From Paraburkholderia atlantica (lineage in GTDB: Bacteria > Pseudomonadota > Gammaproteobacteria > Burkholderiales > Burkholderiaceae), in assembly GCF_009362785.1 (NCBI RefSeq), contig NZ_WHNQ01000003.1, positions 248,001 through 312,000 of the forward strand: 64,000 bases of DNA. Reading direction: 5' to 3'. Positions 1-7,821 of this stretch are shown here, in pieces. Below the pieces are notes generated by a model. It was not told the DNA's origin. It worked only from the letters and a program-made list of their open reading frames with translations, and did no database searches. A program made the position numbers and the translations under genes. Every line of letters starts with the position of its first letter. Position 1 is the stretch's first letter.

Positions 1-405
1 GAGAATCACGGCCACTTCCGGGTGTTGATGCTGCCGACCCAAAAAATCCGCGCGTCGAGGTGCAGTTCCTGGTCGATCAATAAGGCGCCGCACAACACTG
101 AAACGCAGCGTGCCGACGCGTCGAGTCTGGCGCATCGGCACGCGGAACGCCCGGCAGTACCGTCCGCGACCATGGCACGAGGTAGATGCCGCGCTTGAAA
201 TGACGCAACAGACAGAGGTCTAGCTTGGCAGGCCGGTTAGCGAGCGGACGCTGAGCGGCGATGATCAGTCAGTCGACGCCCTTACCGGAATCGCCGACAA
301 TCTCGGCATTGCAACGGGAGTGACGGATGTGCAATACAACTACAATCGCGAAATCCCGCCGCACGTCCAGATTCTTAACGCACTCATCGCACAAGATATT
401 TCGAG
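1..405. other. Left-edge stretch without an intact gene
   Basis: No complete gene is visible. An open frame enters from the left edge (from about position 3) and stops at TAA 81-83, giving a 26-residue tail ending VEVQFLVDQ that could be the C-terminus of a gene cut by the window edge; I cannot name its family. A second open frame on the plus strand, 224-409, is listed separately. Between them (84-223) I see no convincing coding or regulatory signal. The impression is of an eroded junction upstream of the FkbM gene. Confidence 0.3.
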
Positions 406-409
406 ATGA
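224..409 (+). pseudogene. C-terminal coding remnant upstream of the FkbM gene
   Basis: This open frame follows a TAG at 221-223, has no plausible start with ribosome binding site, and ends at TGA 407-409. That stop overlaps the ATG of the FkbM gene as ATGA, the usual coupling of two genes in an operon. The residues (for example GIADNLGIATGVTDVQYNYN) look like real globular protein. I do not recognise the family. The best reading is the 3' end of a gene, likely in the same polysaccharide or glycan locus, whose 5' part has been lost or frameshifted. A sequencing frameshift near 220 is an alternative. Confidence 0.35.
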
Positions 410-1647
410 AACTGATTCGGCAAATAACATCGGCTTATAAGTCGGGCGGTGCCCGAAACTTGCTAAGACGTGCCTTTAGTTACATTGATACACGCGCTCG
501 CCTGAAGCTCTTCAGTGCAGCGCCACCGTTCCTCGGAAAACTAAAGAATGATTCAGCCGTAAAGATCCTTGCCAGGCAAGCAGGGGACGAACAATCAATC
601 GAAATGTTGATGTGGCTTGTTCCAAATCTCAATTCGCTGAACCCGGATGATCGGTTGACCATTGCAGTTCCAAACTACTGGAAAAAGGTATTTGGAATGG
701 TTCGTCCGTTGTTGTTGAACGGCAGGCTGGAACTGTGTCCTGTCGGAGAATATTCTCCGCAGGTGAGCTTGATGGTAGTCAACCGCGCGATGTTGAATCA
801 ACTTCCGCCACAGTACGCAGAGACGATAGCGCAGATGCAAGTTCCGTTTGCGAATAGCGCGTATATCGTTATTGCCGACAGGAGTCTCCGCCTCAGCACC
901 GTGCCCAATCCCGAGTCAGCGAGGCAGCTCGCGGAGCAAGTGGCGAACAACAAGGCGCCGGGCGACGTAGTCATCGTCAGCAAGTACGGTTTTCAGTTTG
1001 CGGTACGAACCGGCACAATGGATGAGGGTATTGTCGATGAGGTGAGGTCCGAATATCTCGACCAACTGTCGGGAATCGACTTCCAAGGCACTACCGTACT
1101 CGATCTCGGTGGCCATATCGGTTCGTTTTCTGTCCAGATCAGTGCGCTGCTGAAACAGCCCATGCAGATAATCATTGTCGAGCCGGCACCTCGCAATGCT
1201 CAGTTGATTCGGAACAACATCGAGCTCAACCAGCTCCAATCTTCGATTGAGCTCAGGGAGATGGCGGTTTCCTCGGAGTCTGGCGTGGGGACGCTGTTTA
1301 TTAGCTCCGACAACACCGGCGGAAATAAGCTGAACATGGTTGAGCATTCCTCCGCGGAGACAGTCGAGGTCCCCGTAACGGATTTTCCGACGCTACTGGG
1401 GGGCTTTTCGTCGGAAGTCCTGGATCTGTTGAAGATTGATGTCGAAGGCTCGGAGCATGCCATATTGTTTCCGCACGGCCGATTGTTGTCGCAGAGAGTT
1501 CGCGTGATCGTTGGCGAGGCAGGCGGGTCTGATAGGGGTAACGGTTTGGCATTTTTGCGGTTCCTCGAGCAAAATGGCTTTACTGTGAGTCATAAAGGCA
1601 ACGAATCGCAGTTGGTTTTCCTGGCGGTTAATAAACATCTCAACTAG
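406..1647 (+). CDS. FkbM family SAM-dependent methyltransferase
   Basis: This 413-residue protein has a C-terminal Rossmann methyltransferase domain of the FkbM type. Visible are the SAM-binding glycine motif VLDLGGHIGSFSVQIS (about residues 231-246), the acidic end of strand 2 in IIIVEPAP (about 256-262), and LLKIDVEGSEHAIL (about 345-358), the FkbM signature. FkbM enzymes O-methylate sugars or small metabolites. The N-terminal ~200 residues are extra and unassigned, perhaps substrate-specific. The start overlaps the upstream remnant by ATGA, suggesting a former operon. A sugar O-methyltransferase for surface polysaccharide is likely, but the substrate is unknown. Confidence 0.8.
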   Translation: MKLIRQITSAYKSGGARNLLRRAFSYIDTRARLKLFSAAPPFLGKLKNDSAVKILARQAGDEQSIEMLMWLVPNLNSLNPDDRLTIAVPNYWKKVFGMVRPLLLNGRLELCPVGEYSPQVSLMVVNRAMLNQLPPQYAETIAQMQVPFANSAYIVIADRSLRLSTVPNPESARQLAEQVANNKAPGDVVIVSKYGFQFAVRTGTMDEGIVDEVRSEYLDQLSGIDFQGTTVLDLGGHIGSFSVQISALLKQPMQIIIVEPAPRNAQLIRNNIELNQLQSSIELREMAVSSESGVGTLFISSDNTGGNKLNMVEHSSAETVEVPVTDFPTLLGGFSSEVLDLLKIDVEGSEHAILFPHGRLLSQRVRVIVGEAGGSDRGNGLAFLRFLEQNGFTVSHKGNESQLVFLAVNKHLN

Positions 1648-1666
1648 TGGTTGCCCCTGCGCACAG

Positions 1667-1693
1667 GCGTGATGGCGCTCTACTCCATCACGC
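1667..1693. terminator. Hairpin after the FkbM gene
   Basis: Perfect 9-bp arms GCGTGATGG and CCATCACGC flank a 9-nt loop, 19 nt past the FkbM stop. No T-run follows on either strand, so this is a possible Rho-independent-like structure, not a classic terminator. Confidence 0.4.
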
Positions 1694-1849
1694 TGCTCAG
1701 CAGTTGAACTGGCTTATATTTATCCAGCTACAAGGCAATGGCAATCGCCGTCGGATTCAACCGATTGATGCTTCTTAAGGCTATCCTCAGGTTCGAGAGG
1801 ACAATAATATGCAAACTCCAGTGCGCCGAAGAACCATCTACCACACGAT

Positions 1850-2125
1850 ATGCAAAGGACTTACCCCTACAAAGGTTTCGAAATAACCGTTGAACTTGAG
1901 CCGGTGTGGGAGCCCTCAGGTCGTGCCGTGCCGTCACCTCCGAGGGGCTTCGTCGCAATCGTGTCTATTGGCGCGAAGGGATTGCCAACTTCGCTGGTAT
2001 CTCCTACCCGCCTGATGAAAGACACCCAAAAACCGTTCGAAACGGAAGCGGCTGCACTCATGGCGGGGTGTAGCGCGGGTCAGCGGGTAATAGACGATAC
2101 GCTCCTGCGACCCGTTACGTTCTGA
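1850..2125 (+). CDS. Small hypothetical protein (91 aa)
   Basis: Not recognised as a characterised family. The protein opens with an aromatic strand-like segment (YPYKGFEITVELEPVW) and has no membrane segment or signal peptide. Small beta-rich proteins beginning this way are, to my knowledge, common in Burkholderia-type genomes, but the function is unknown. Its TGA is separated by one base from the ATG of the next gene at 2127, so the two are probably co-transcribed and translationally coupled. Roughly 200 bases of non-coding DNA precede it. Confidence 0.5.
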   Translation: MQRTYPYKGFEITVELEPVWEPSGRAVPSPPRGFVAIVSIGAKGLPTSLVSPTRLMKDTQKPFETEAAALMAGCSAGQRVIDDTLLRPVTF

Positions 2126-2126
2126 C

Positions 2127-2438
2127 ATGACTAGAGAAGCGCTTCACACGTTCTTGACCGAATATTTCGATCTGGTCCTCGACCCCGCCGAACGGGGCAG
2201 TGCCCGTTCGTACTTTCTCGGGAAGGTGATGTGGCACCCATCGGCGACTACGCGAATCCTTCATGTCCAATACGGCGCCAACCATCAGGTCAGTCATATC
2301 AAGCTCTGTGTGTCGTCGGACAACAATAACAGCGTGTTTGTGCCGTTGCCAATGAACTGGTCAGAACTTGGCCAAGCCGTAGCCGATGAGATTTTGCTGC
2401 ATACGCGGCAAAAGCCGGGGTACGGAATCGCCGACTGA
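2127..2438 (+). CDS. Small hypothetical protein (103 aa)
   Basis: Unknown function. The sequence is soluble, with an N-terminal helix (TREALHTFLTEYFDLVL) followed by mixed strands. It lies one base after the preceding small gene, so the pair looks like a two-gene transcription unit. No catalytic motif is visible. The arrangement of two short adjacent unknown genes could suggest a toxin-antitoxin or immunity-type pair, but nothing in the residues supports that specifically. Confidence 0.5.
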   Translation: MTREALHTFLTEYFDLVLDPAERGSARSYFLGKVMWHPSATTRILHVQYGANHQVSHIKLCVSSDNNNSVFVPLPMNWSELGQAVADEILLHTRQKPGYGIAD

Positions 2439-2616
2439 CCGCTTAGCGGAAACCGCCGGAAGCGGCTCGGTCAAAAAACTGGGCCGAATCATAGAGAACG
2501 ATATGGACAATCGCTGTCCCGACGCGATCGCACACCACTGCGCGGATTCGGACAGGATTTGTCGCAACGGCGCGTCACACTCTCGATATCGCAATTGCCG
2601 GGAGTGCCCGATATCT

Positions 2617-3132
2617 ATGACAAAGCCGACGAACACGATTCACGCAAACATCACACCGATTCAGCGCGCGGCTCACGATAGCGGGCAGTCACGATGCGTA
2701 GCATTGCGGCTTTGGGGATTCGATGAGTCGGAGGCTCGGTCGTGGATCAGCGAACTCGATCTCAACGGCACGATCGTCTGGAAAATCTCCCGGCTCAGGG
2801 GGGACACTGACGCGGACATCGTCGTGCATCTGGTGAAGCCCGCGCGCCGCGCGAACGATGCCTTTTGCTGGCACAGCATCCAAGCTAACCGCGCCGTGTT
2901 GGCATCGTATGCCGCCGGCCGCACTGAATTGGTCCTGTTCGCGGGAACCTGGGACCAGTTGCCGACCCGGCGCTCGGGTCATTGGGCGCTCACTGGCAGG
3001 CTGTCGCCTCTGGCAGCGCTTGCCCGGCTCGGACAGTTGATTGCCGCGTCATCGACTCAGCGCGGGACGATACAGGGCCCCGTGAGTCGCGAGTTGCTGC
3101 GCACGATCGCGCAGCAACTCGATATCGATTAG
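2617..3132 (+). CDS. Hypothetical protein (171 aa)
   Basis: Not recognised. The frame is open further upstream, but the residues before position 2617 are Cys/Arg-rich and overlap the preceding gene, so I start at the ATG beginning MTKPTNTIHANITP; ATG 2503 is the alternative. The body contains VALRLWGFDESEARSWI and a long C-terminal helix. No signal peptide, membrane segment or known motif is visible. Strand and position suggest it may follow the two small genes upstream. Confidence 0.4.
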   Translation: MTKPTNTIHANITPIQRAAHDSGQSRCVALRLWGFDESEARSWISELDLNGTIVWKISRLRGDTDADIVVHLVKPARRANDAFCWHSIQANRAVLASYAAGRTELVLFAGTWDQLPTRRSGHWALTGRLSPLAALARLGQLIAASSTQRGTIQGPVSRELLRTIAQQLDID

Positions 3133-3148
3133 GCCCCTGCTGGAGGCC

Positions 3149-3729
3149 CTACGATAGTCGCCGGATCAGTTGCGCCTCGGCGCGTTCGGACATCACGACG
3201 ATCAGCTTCATCGTCGCGCGAGTCGCGCCGACGAACAGCCGCCGGAACACCATGTCGTCGAACTGTTCGAGATCGACCTCAGTCCGTATCACACATGGCG
3301 CGCTTTGCCCTTTGAAGCGATAGATGGTTTCCGCCGTGATGTCGCCATCGCGATAGCGTGGCGACCCTTGCTCGTCATACGTACCGGTGAAACTGCGCAA
3401 CCGATGACGGCCGAGTTGGTCGAGCATCGGCAACAACGACTTGTCGCGGCCGCTGAATGTCAGCAGCGCGATGTCGGATGGCGAAAAGCCAGCCTCCATC
3501 GCTTCGTCGAGTGCTTCGCGAGTGGCGTGCGTCGCGCTGCTGCCCGCGTAGGTGATCGTCCGGAGATCCGATCGTTTGAACGGTCCAGCCGCCTCAATGT
3601 TCATCGGTTCATCCAGGAGCATGTCGATAAACTGCACGACTTCATGCGAACACCGAGCGTTTCGATCTCGCGCTTCGCCGCGCCCCTCACGATGGTGTCA
3701 CTCCGGCCAGCCGGAAAAATCTGCGCCAT
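3149..3729 (-). pseudogene. Internally deleted NERD/UvrD-type helicase remnant
   Basis: Two pieces of one gene survive in different frames. The N-terminus starts at ATG 3727-3729 behind a strong GGGAGGTGG ribosome binding site and reads MAQIFPAGRSDTIVRGAAKR, resembling the start of nuclease-related-domain superfamily I helicases. Near 3640-3680 the frame is lost, and the remaining residues (to 3149) look like a UvrD-like C-terminus: RFKGQSAPCVIRTEVDLEQ (the helicase motif V region) and RRLFVGATRATMKLIVVMS (motif VI region). Family members usually have 550-650 residues, so about two thirds, including Walker A and B, is missing. It follows the WYL regulator by 22 nt on the same strand. Confidence 0.6.
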
Positions 3730-3751
3730 ATCTCGCCACCTCCCGCAGCCG

Positions 3752-4771
3752 CTATTTGCTATAGATCTTTGCAAGCGCCGCCGCTTCCGCAACGAGTTCG
3801 GCACGCAGGCTCGCAGGTCCGAGAACCTCGACGTTCGGACCAAACGAGCGCAGCCACCAGCGCAGTCGCTGGCTCAGCATCACGGTGCCCTGCACATGCA
3901 ACGCATCGTCCTTGCGATCGCTCTTCTGGTCCTTCGACATTGGCGCTTCAAGCAAATGGTCTCCCGCGCCGCCAGAGAACTTCAGCTTGAGCAACACTTC
4001 GTTCTCGACCATAAAGTCAAAGTTGCGCTGCTGTCGAACATACGTTTCGAGCTTGAACGACTCAGGATAGACAAACGACTCGAGCATCGCCTTCGCATCC
4101 CAAAGGCGATCGAGGCGATACATAGTCGGATTCGCCTTACCTTCCGTACCCGCTACCAGATAGACGAGGCCCCCCACTTCGACGAGACCGAACGGCAGCA
4201 CGACTTTCGCCTGGTCGTTGTCCGCTTTGTGACGCGGACGATAGACGATCTCCAGCTTACGTTCCTCAAATAGCGCCCTCGAGACTTCAGCGAACTTGTC
4301 GGGCTTGATCACCGGATAGTGCAGCGCGAACCCGCCGCTCTCGACTGCCACTTTGCTGGCCCAGCGCGAATACTTGCGCTCAGTTTCGCTGTTGGTCCTC
4401 ATCAGTCGCGTCTCCGCAATCTCGAACAGCGGTGTCAGCGACTCAGCCACCAGTTCCGGGATCTGCCGCGAAGAGAAGCGTCTGAGCGTTTGCAGCGCCA
4501 ACGCCTCGTCGAAATTGATCATCGAGCCAGCCTTGGCTGCGAGGCCGCTCGCGCCAGCTTTCCTGCGCCATATCGAAGCCGTGCCCCGCTGGTCCATCTC
4601 GACGAGGCCCTCTTGTTCGAGCTTGACAAGATGCCGGTGAATCGTCTTCGTCGAGGGCATGTTCTGCACGGTACCCGACAACCGCTTATAGATGTCTGGC
4701 GTGCTCAAATACGTGCCTTGTGTAGCGGCGTCGGGAAGGACGCGCATGATGTCGCGGTCGATGTCGGACAT
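3752..4771 (-). CDS. WYL-domain transcriptional regulator
   Basis: This 339-residue protein has an N-terminal winged-helix DNA-binding domain (about residues 1-75, with STKTIHRHLVKLEQEGLVEM as the recognition-helix region). It is followed by a WYL ligand-sensing domain: LEIVYRPRHK at about 170 and VLPFGLVEVGGLVYLVAGT, where the W of the WYL core is replaced by V. A C-terminal WCX-like segment (LRWWLRSFGPNVEVLGP) completes the architecture. WYL proteins regulate DNA-damage, phage-defence and nucleic-acid-responsive genes. The gene directly downstream is a broken helicase, so this regulator probably controlled, or still controls, a nucleic-acid-processing gene that has been lost. Confidence 0.85.
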   Translation of the reverse strand: MSDIDRDIMRVLPDAATQGTYLSTPDIYKRLSGTVQNMPSTKTIHRHLVKLEQEGLVEMDQRGTASIWRRKAGASGLAAKAGSMINFDEALALQTLRRFSSRQIPELVAESLTPLFEIAETRLMRTNSETERKYSRWASKVAVESGGFALHYPVIKPDKFAEVSRALFEERKLEIVYRPRHKADNDQAKVVLPFGLVEVGGLVYLVAGTEGKANPTMYRLDRLWDAKAMLESFVYPESFKLETYVRQQRNFDFMVENEVLLKLKFSGGAGDHLLEAPMSKDQKSDRKDDALHVQGTVMLSQRLRWWLRSFGPNVEVLGPASLRAELVAEAAALAKIYSK

Positions 4772-4941
4772 TGAACGTTAGAGTCGCGTGAATGGATGAT
4801 CCCGGGCTTATCGGCACTTTTTGCTGCCTTCTTTAGCCGGCGCTTTGACACGCGCCTCAGGCGAGCGCTGTGGCGATTTCCGACAGCACCGTGCAGCGCA
4901 GCGCCTGGTCAGAAGACTTCGGCCGGGATATCCGGCAAACC

Positions 4942-5778
4942 CTATTTGCCGATGCGCGAGTCGAGAGCCTGGTCGAGGGCAACCAGTGTCTCGAGCGCGC
5001 CGCCTTGAATGCCGATGCCGTTCGCCGGATCGATTTGCGGCTCACGCGGATTGATGCGAATCACTCGCGGCCGGTGACGCTCGCTGAAGCGACGGATGGT
5101 CGGCAACGCCGTGCCTGCACCGAGTTCCACCGTGACCATCCGGCCGACGGTCCCGATCCAACGCCGCAAGCGCTCCTCCTGTAAGTCGGTGCGACGCGAC
5201 AGCCAGGCGGCATCGTAGAACATCAGCACATTGGGCCGTGCGAGTCCACCGCACTCCGGGCAGCGTGGCAGCGGCCCGAGCAGACGGCACGCCTTGTCGT
5301 CGACCTGCGGCTCGAAATCCGTTGCGGGCCAGATGCGCGAGCAGCATGGCAACGCGCACTGCATATGATGCAGGGAGCCATGGCACTCGGCTATCGTCTG
5401 TTCAGCGAACCCTGCGCGCTGAAATTGACCATCGACGTTACTGGTGCGGACAAACGCGCCGTTAGGCATGCGTTGCCCCCAGCGCCGCAAAATCGCGAAC
5501 CCCTCGTGAGGCACGACCTCGCGATACAGTTTCAGGCGATGCCCGTAAAATCCCCACGCAAGCGCCGGGTCCTGCGAAAACGAAGCTGGATTGGCGATCG
5601 ATTCGAAACCGATCCTCGCTGCGCCCAGCGCCGGATACGCGCTCCACAGACCTTCATTGCCGCGAAAATCAGGCAAGCCTGAATCGACACCGATGCCCGC
5701 CCCTGCCGTGACGAGCAAGCCGTCGGCTTCGCGCAGCCACACGACGGCCTGTTCCATAGCGAGTTGTTGTTCTTTCAT
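4942..5778 (-). CDS. SIR2-family NAD-dependent deacylase
   Basis: The start chosen is ATG 5776-5778 (MKEQQLAME), giving 278 residues; the open frame upstream is low-complexity Arg/Ser. Sirtuin hallmarks are present in order: VTAGAGIGVDSGLPDFRG (NAD binding, about residues 24-41), RTSNVDGQFQRAGF (in place of the more usual TQNID), the catalytic His in ECHGSLHH, and zinc cysteines in QCALPC and CPECGG. The first zinc pair is unusually spaced. It may remove acyl groups from lysines or act on ADP-ribosyl substrates; the acyl preference is unknown. The nearest neighbour downstream is the WYL gene, about 170 nt away. Confidence 0.85.
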   Translation of the reverse strand: MKEQQLAMEQAVVWLREADGLLVTAGAGIGVDSGLPDFRGNEGLWSAYPALGAARIGFESIANPASFSQDPALAWGFYGHRLKLYREVVPHEGFAILRRWGQRMPNGAFVRTSNVDGQFQRAGFAEQTIAECHGSLHHMQCALPCCSRIWPATDFEPQVDDKACRLLGPLPRCPECGGLARPNVLMFYDAAWLSRRTDLQEERLRRWIGTVGRMVTVELGAGTALPTIRRFSERHRPRVIRINPREPQIDPANGIGIQGGALETLVALDQALDSRIGK

Positions 5779-5824
5779 ACCGTACGACTCTCGTGGCTCT
5801 GTCTGTGGCTGTTGTGTTGCCTGC

Positions 5825-5968
5825 TCATGCTGCGCCAGACGCTGCATTCTGCGCGTCGCGCCGGACCTTTTCAATGTACTTGCCGAGCGCGACCGTCGAA
5901 AGGACGCCGGTGGCGAAGACGATTGCAAACGCCGCAAGGCTTTCGAGGGGGGAATTGTTGTTCAGCAC
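5825..5968 (-). CDS. Small single-span membrane protein (47 aa)
   Basis: I start at GTG 5966-5968 because GAGAGAGGA lies 6-7 nt upstream; the longer frame to 6055 has no such site. The protein has a polar N-terminus (LNNNSPLESL), one hydrophobic helix (AAFAIVFATGVLSTVALG) and a positively charged tail KYIEKVRRD, so the topology is probably N-out, C-in. The function is unknown. It lies 46 nt upstream of the sirtuin gene on the same strand and may share its transcript. Confidence 0.5.
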   Translation of the reverse strand: MLNNNSPLESLAAFAIVFATGVLSTVALGKYIEKVRRDAQNAASGAA

Positions 5969-6134
5969 GTTGAGTCCTCTCTCAGGTATGGACAGGGTGT
6001 ACGTATTTCCAACGCCGCGATGCTCGCGTGGATTCACAAAGACAGTTTGCATCACGATTTGGACAAACGATGTCCCGAGGGCCTACACCTATTCAATCGC
6101 AACCCAAAAGGCGTTAGAGACGCGTAATGTCCCG

Positions 6135-6434
6135 ATGGCGATCAAGGATCTCTTCTCCACGATTGCCGACCGGAATCAGATGCCAGCTCCAAGCAAGCAG
6201 AAAAAGACGCCCGCAGGACACAACACCACGAGGAGCGCCAGCCCGTACACGATCAAGAATCTCGACGCGGCCATCGCGCATCTTGAACACGCCATCCGCA
6301 TAGACTGCACACAGTCCGTCTTCGGCAGGAATTATTGGCACGCGCGTGTGCGTCAGGCCAGCCTCACACCCACCATCACGCCCGCGCAGTTGCGCAGACT
6401 GGAGCTGCTGCTCGTTGCAACCTCGGTCGTGTGA
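6135..6434 (+). CDS. Hypothetical protein (99 aa)
   Basis: Unrecognised. The start at MAIKDLFSTIADR is chosen on protein character, since no good ribosome binding site is visible and the upstream open frame is antisense to other genes. It has a Lys/Pro/Thr-rich linker (about residues 15-32) and then a helical C-terminal half (LDAAIAHLEHAIRID, TPAQLRRLELLLV). It is predicted soluble and could be a small DNA- or protein-binding adaptor. Confidence in expression is modest. Confidence 0.4.
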   Translation: MAIKDLFSTIADRNQMPAPSKQKKTPAGHNTTRSASPYTIKNLDAAIAHLEHAIRIDCTQSVFGRNYWHARVRQASLTPTITPAQLRRLELLLVATSVV

Positions 6435-6534
6435 CCCACCGATTCAGCGGCCCGTGCTGACAATCACCGGCGTGCGCGCACAGGTCGTGCGAGGCGCTTA
6501 CAGGGCGAGATCGCTTCGGCCCGAGAGGATACGC

Positions 6535-6708
6535 GCGACTGGCAGCCACAAGGTGAGCTTCGACAACGTGCGCGTGCCGCTCGACCACGCGGTCGATTTG
6601 CAAGCGCCGCAGCAAGCCACGGGCTCGACCCGCCGATAGACACTGACACCTGGATGAACGTGCCGCTGCCGTCGATTTACGACGGGTCGCGCGGGCCGCG
6701 TGCAAAGG
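6535..6708 (+). pseudogene. Decayed acyl-CoA dehydrogenase fragment
   Basis: Two frames carry recognisable pieces of one C-terminal region. One reads TGSHKVSFDNVRVPLDHAVD (positions about 6538-6597), matching the flavin-domain strand typically written as GSH-V-DDVRVP. After a frameshift near 6605 the other reads TWMNVPLPSIYDGSRGPRA (about 6648-6704), matching the W-NVPL-IYDG-ARAA helix of the same family. Frames and stop codons (TAG at 6637-6639) preclude a functional product. It abuts the 3' end of the lipoate-ligase-like gene on the opposite strand. This is the only trace of an acyl-CoA dehydrogenase in the window. Confidence 0.6.
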
Positions 6709-7461
6709 TTACTGCGTATTTGTTGGCAGTGGAATGCCGGTGAGACTGTCCTTGATCGCAGCCAACACAGTGGTCATCACCGACTCACTGCCGCTCACAG
6801 CCCCTCCCAGCGCCTGCTGCACAGTGACGATCTTGTTTGCCTCATATCGACGGCCACTGCCCACTGCCTCTTCGAAGGCGTTGGCCCGCTGGTTCGCCTC
6901 ATCCGGATCGGCGCTGACAAGCAATACGGCATGCGCGAGCACCAGATGGCCCTGCCCATCGCACGTCCGCATCGCGGCTGGCGCCCGTCGCCAATACTGC
7001 GCCGTGCCAGCAATCTTGCGGGCGTCCGTGCTAGCTCCCCAAGCCAAATTGAAGCGACCGTCGCAAAATGAACCATCCACTGCCTGGTGATGCGTCGTGA
7101 CACCGATCACGCGCAGCGCGCTCCCAATAACTTCGCATAAGTGCAGATAGACCGCATCGCTCATTTTGCTCGGCTGCTGCGCGACGAAATAAGCCAGACT
7201 CAAATTTAGAATCCCGGGGCCCTGCGGTACGAGCCCGCCGCCCGACATGCGTAGCCAGACGGGGCATTCGCCGCGAAGGAAAGCGGAGCGTGCAGATTCG
7301 AACTCGGGGTAACGCAGATAGCTGCGCGGTACCACCAAAGACTTCGGCGCTTCCCACAATTGAGCAACGGTGCGGCCACGGGCTGCCAGGTCCAGCAGTG
7401 CGTGCTCTGCCTGTAGGGGGTCGAGGACGGTCGGATCGGGTTTGATGAATTCGAATGTCAT
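6709..7461 (-). CDS. Lipoate-protein ligase A family protein
   Basis: This 250-residue protein has the biotin/lipoate ligase fold: WLRMSGGGLVPQGPGILNLS (about residues 67-86, the RR-GGG substrate loop with the first residues altered) and DGRFNLAWGASTDARKIAGT (about 132-151), with the lysine needed for adenylate chemistry in RKIAG. It may transfer lipoate or octanoate to a carrier protein, or act as a non-canonical acyl ligase. The neighbour is a dead acyl-CoA dehydrogenase fragment on the other strand; no lipoylated E2 or GcvH is nearby. It is not the main LipB/LipA system, so the role is uncertain. Confidence 0.75.
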   Translation of the reverse strand: MTFEFIKPDPTVLDPLQAEHALLDLAARGRTVAQLWEAPKSLVVPRSYLRYPEFESARSAFLRGECPVWLRMSGGGLVPQGPGILNLSLAYFVAQQPSKMSDAVYLHLCEVIGSALRVIGVTTHHQAVDGSFCDGRFNLAWGASTDARKIAGTAQYWRRAPAAMRTCDGQGHLVLAHAVLLVSADPDEANQRANAFEEAVGSGRRYEANKIVTVQQALGGAVSGSESVMTTVLAAIKDSLTGIPLPTNTQ

Positions 7462-7821
7462 GATCGAAACACGAAACAGAGCAACTCACAGGAACCGTTG
7501 CAAGACTGAATGTCCAAAGCCTCGTCGTTTGCAACGAGGAATGTGACATCAGTTTCAAAGTCAGTCAACGTTCACGTAGAACGGGCGCGATGCTTCGGTG
7601 CAATCCATTTGAATCAGAAAGCCGATTTGAATCATCTGACCATGTTCCGACTTTGAACGTCAGCAACAGTGACTTCTTCTCACGACGGGGAGAATCAAAA
7701 TCGGCATTGACAGGTCGCGGTTGCCGTGTTCATATTTGTGCACTACATTCTGTTTTTCGCATCGAGTGCGTCGTTCCGGCATCCACGCAGTCGCACGCAC
7801 AATGTCCACAGCCTGAACCCA
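7462..7821. promoter_or_regulatory. Divergent promoter region, lipoate-ligase-like / MFS
   Basis: This 360-nt gap separates divergent genes and should hold both promoters. The only ordered element I see is a 10-bp direct repeat ATTTGAATCA at 7607-7616 and 7625-7634 (18 nt apart, start to start), which could be a regulator half-site pair. No gene or RNA structure is evident. Confidence 0.35.

Noticed and set aside
4819..4941. Short overlapping frames between the WYL and sirtuin genes
   Set aside because: All are biased shadows of high GC with no start signal or conserved motif.
5793..6134. Upstream extension of the hypothetical protein at 6135
   Set aside because: This part is Cys/Arg/Ser-rich and antisense to the sirtuin and small membrane protein genes, so it is treated as a shadow frame.
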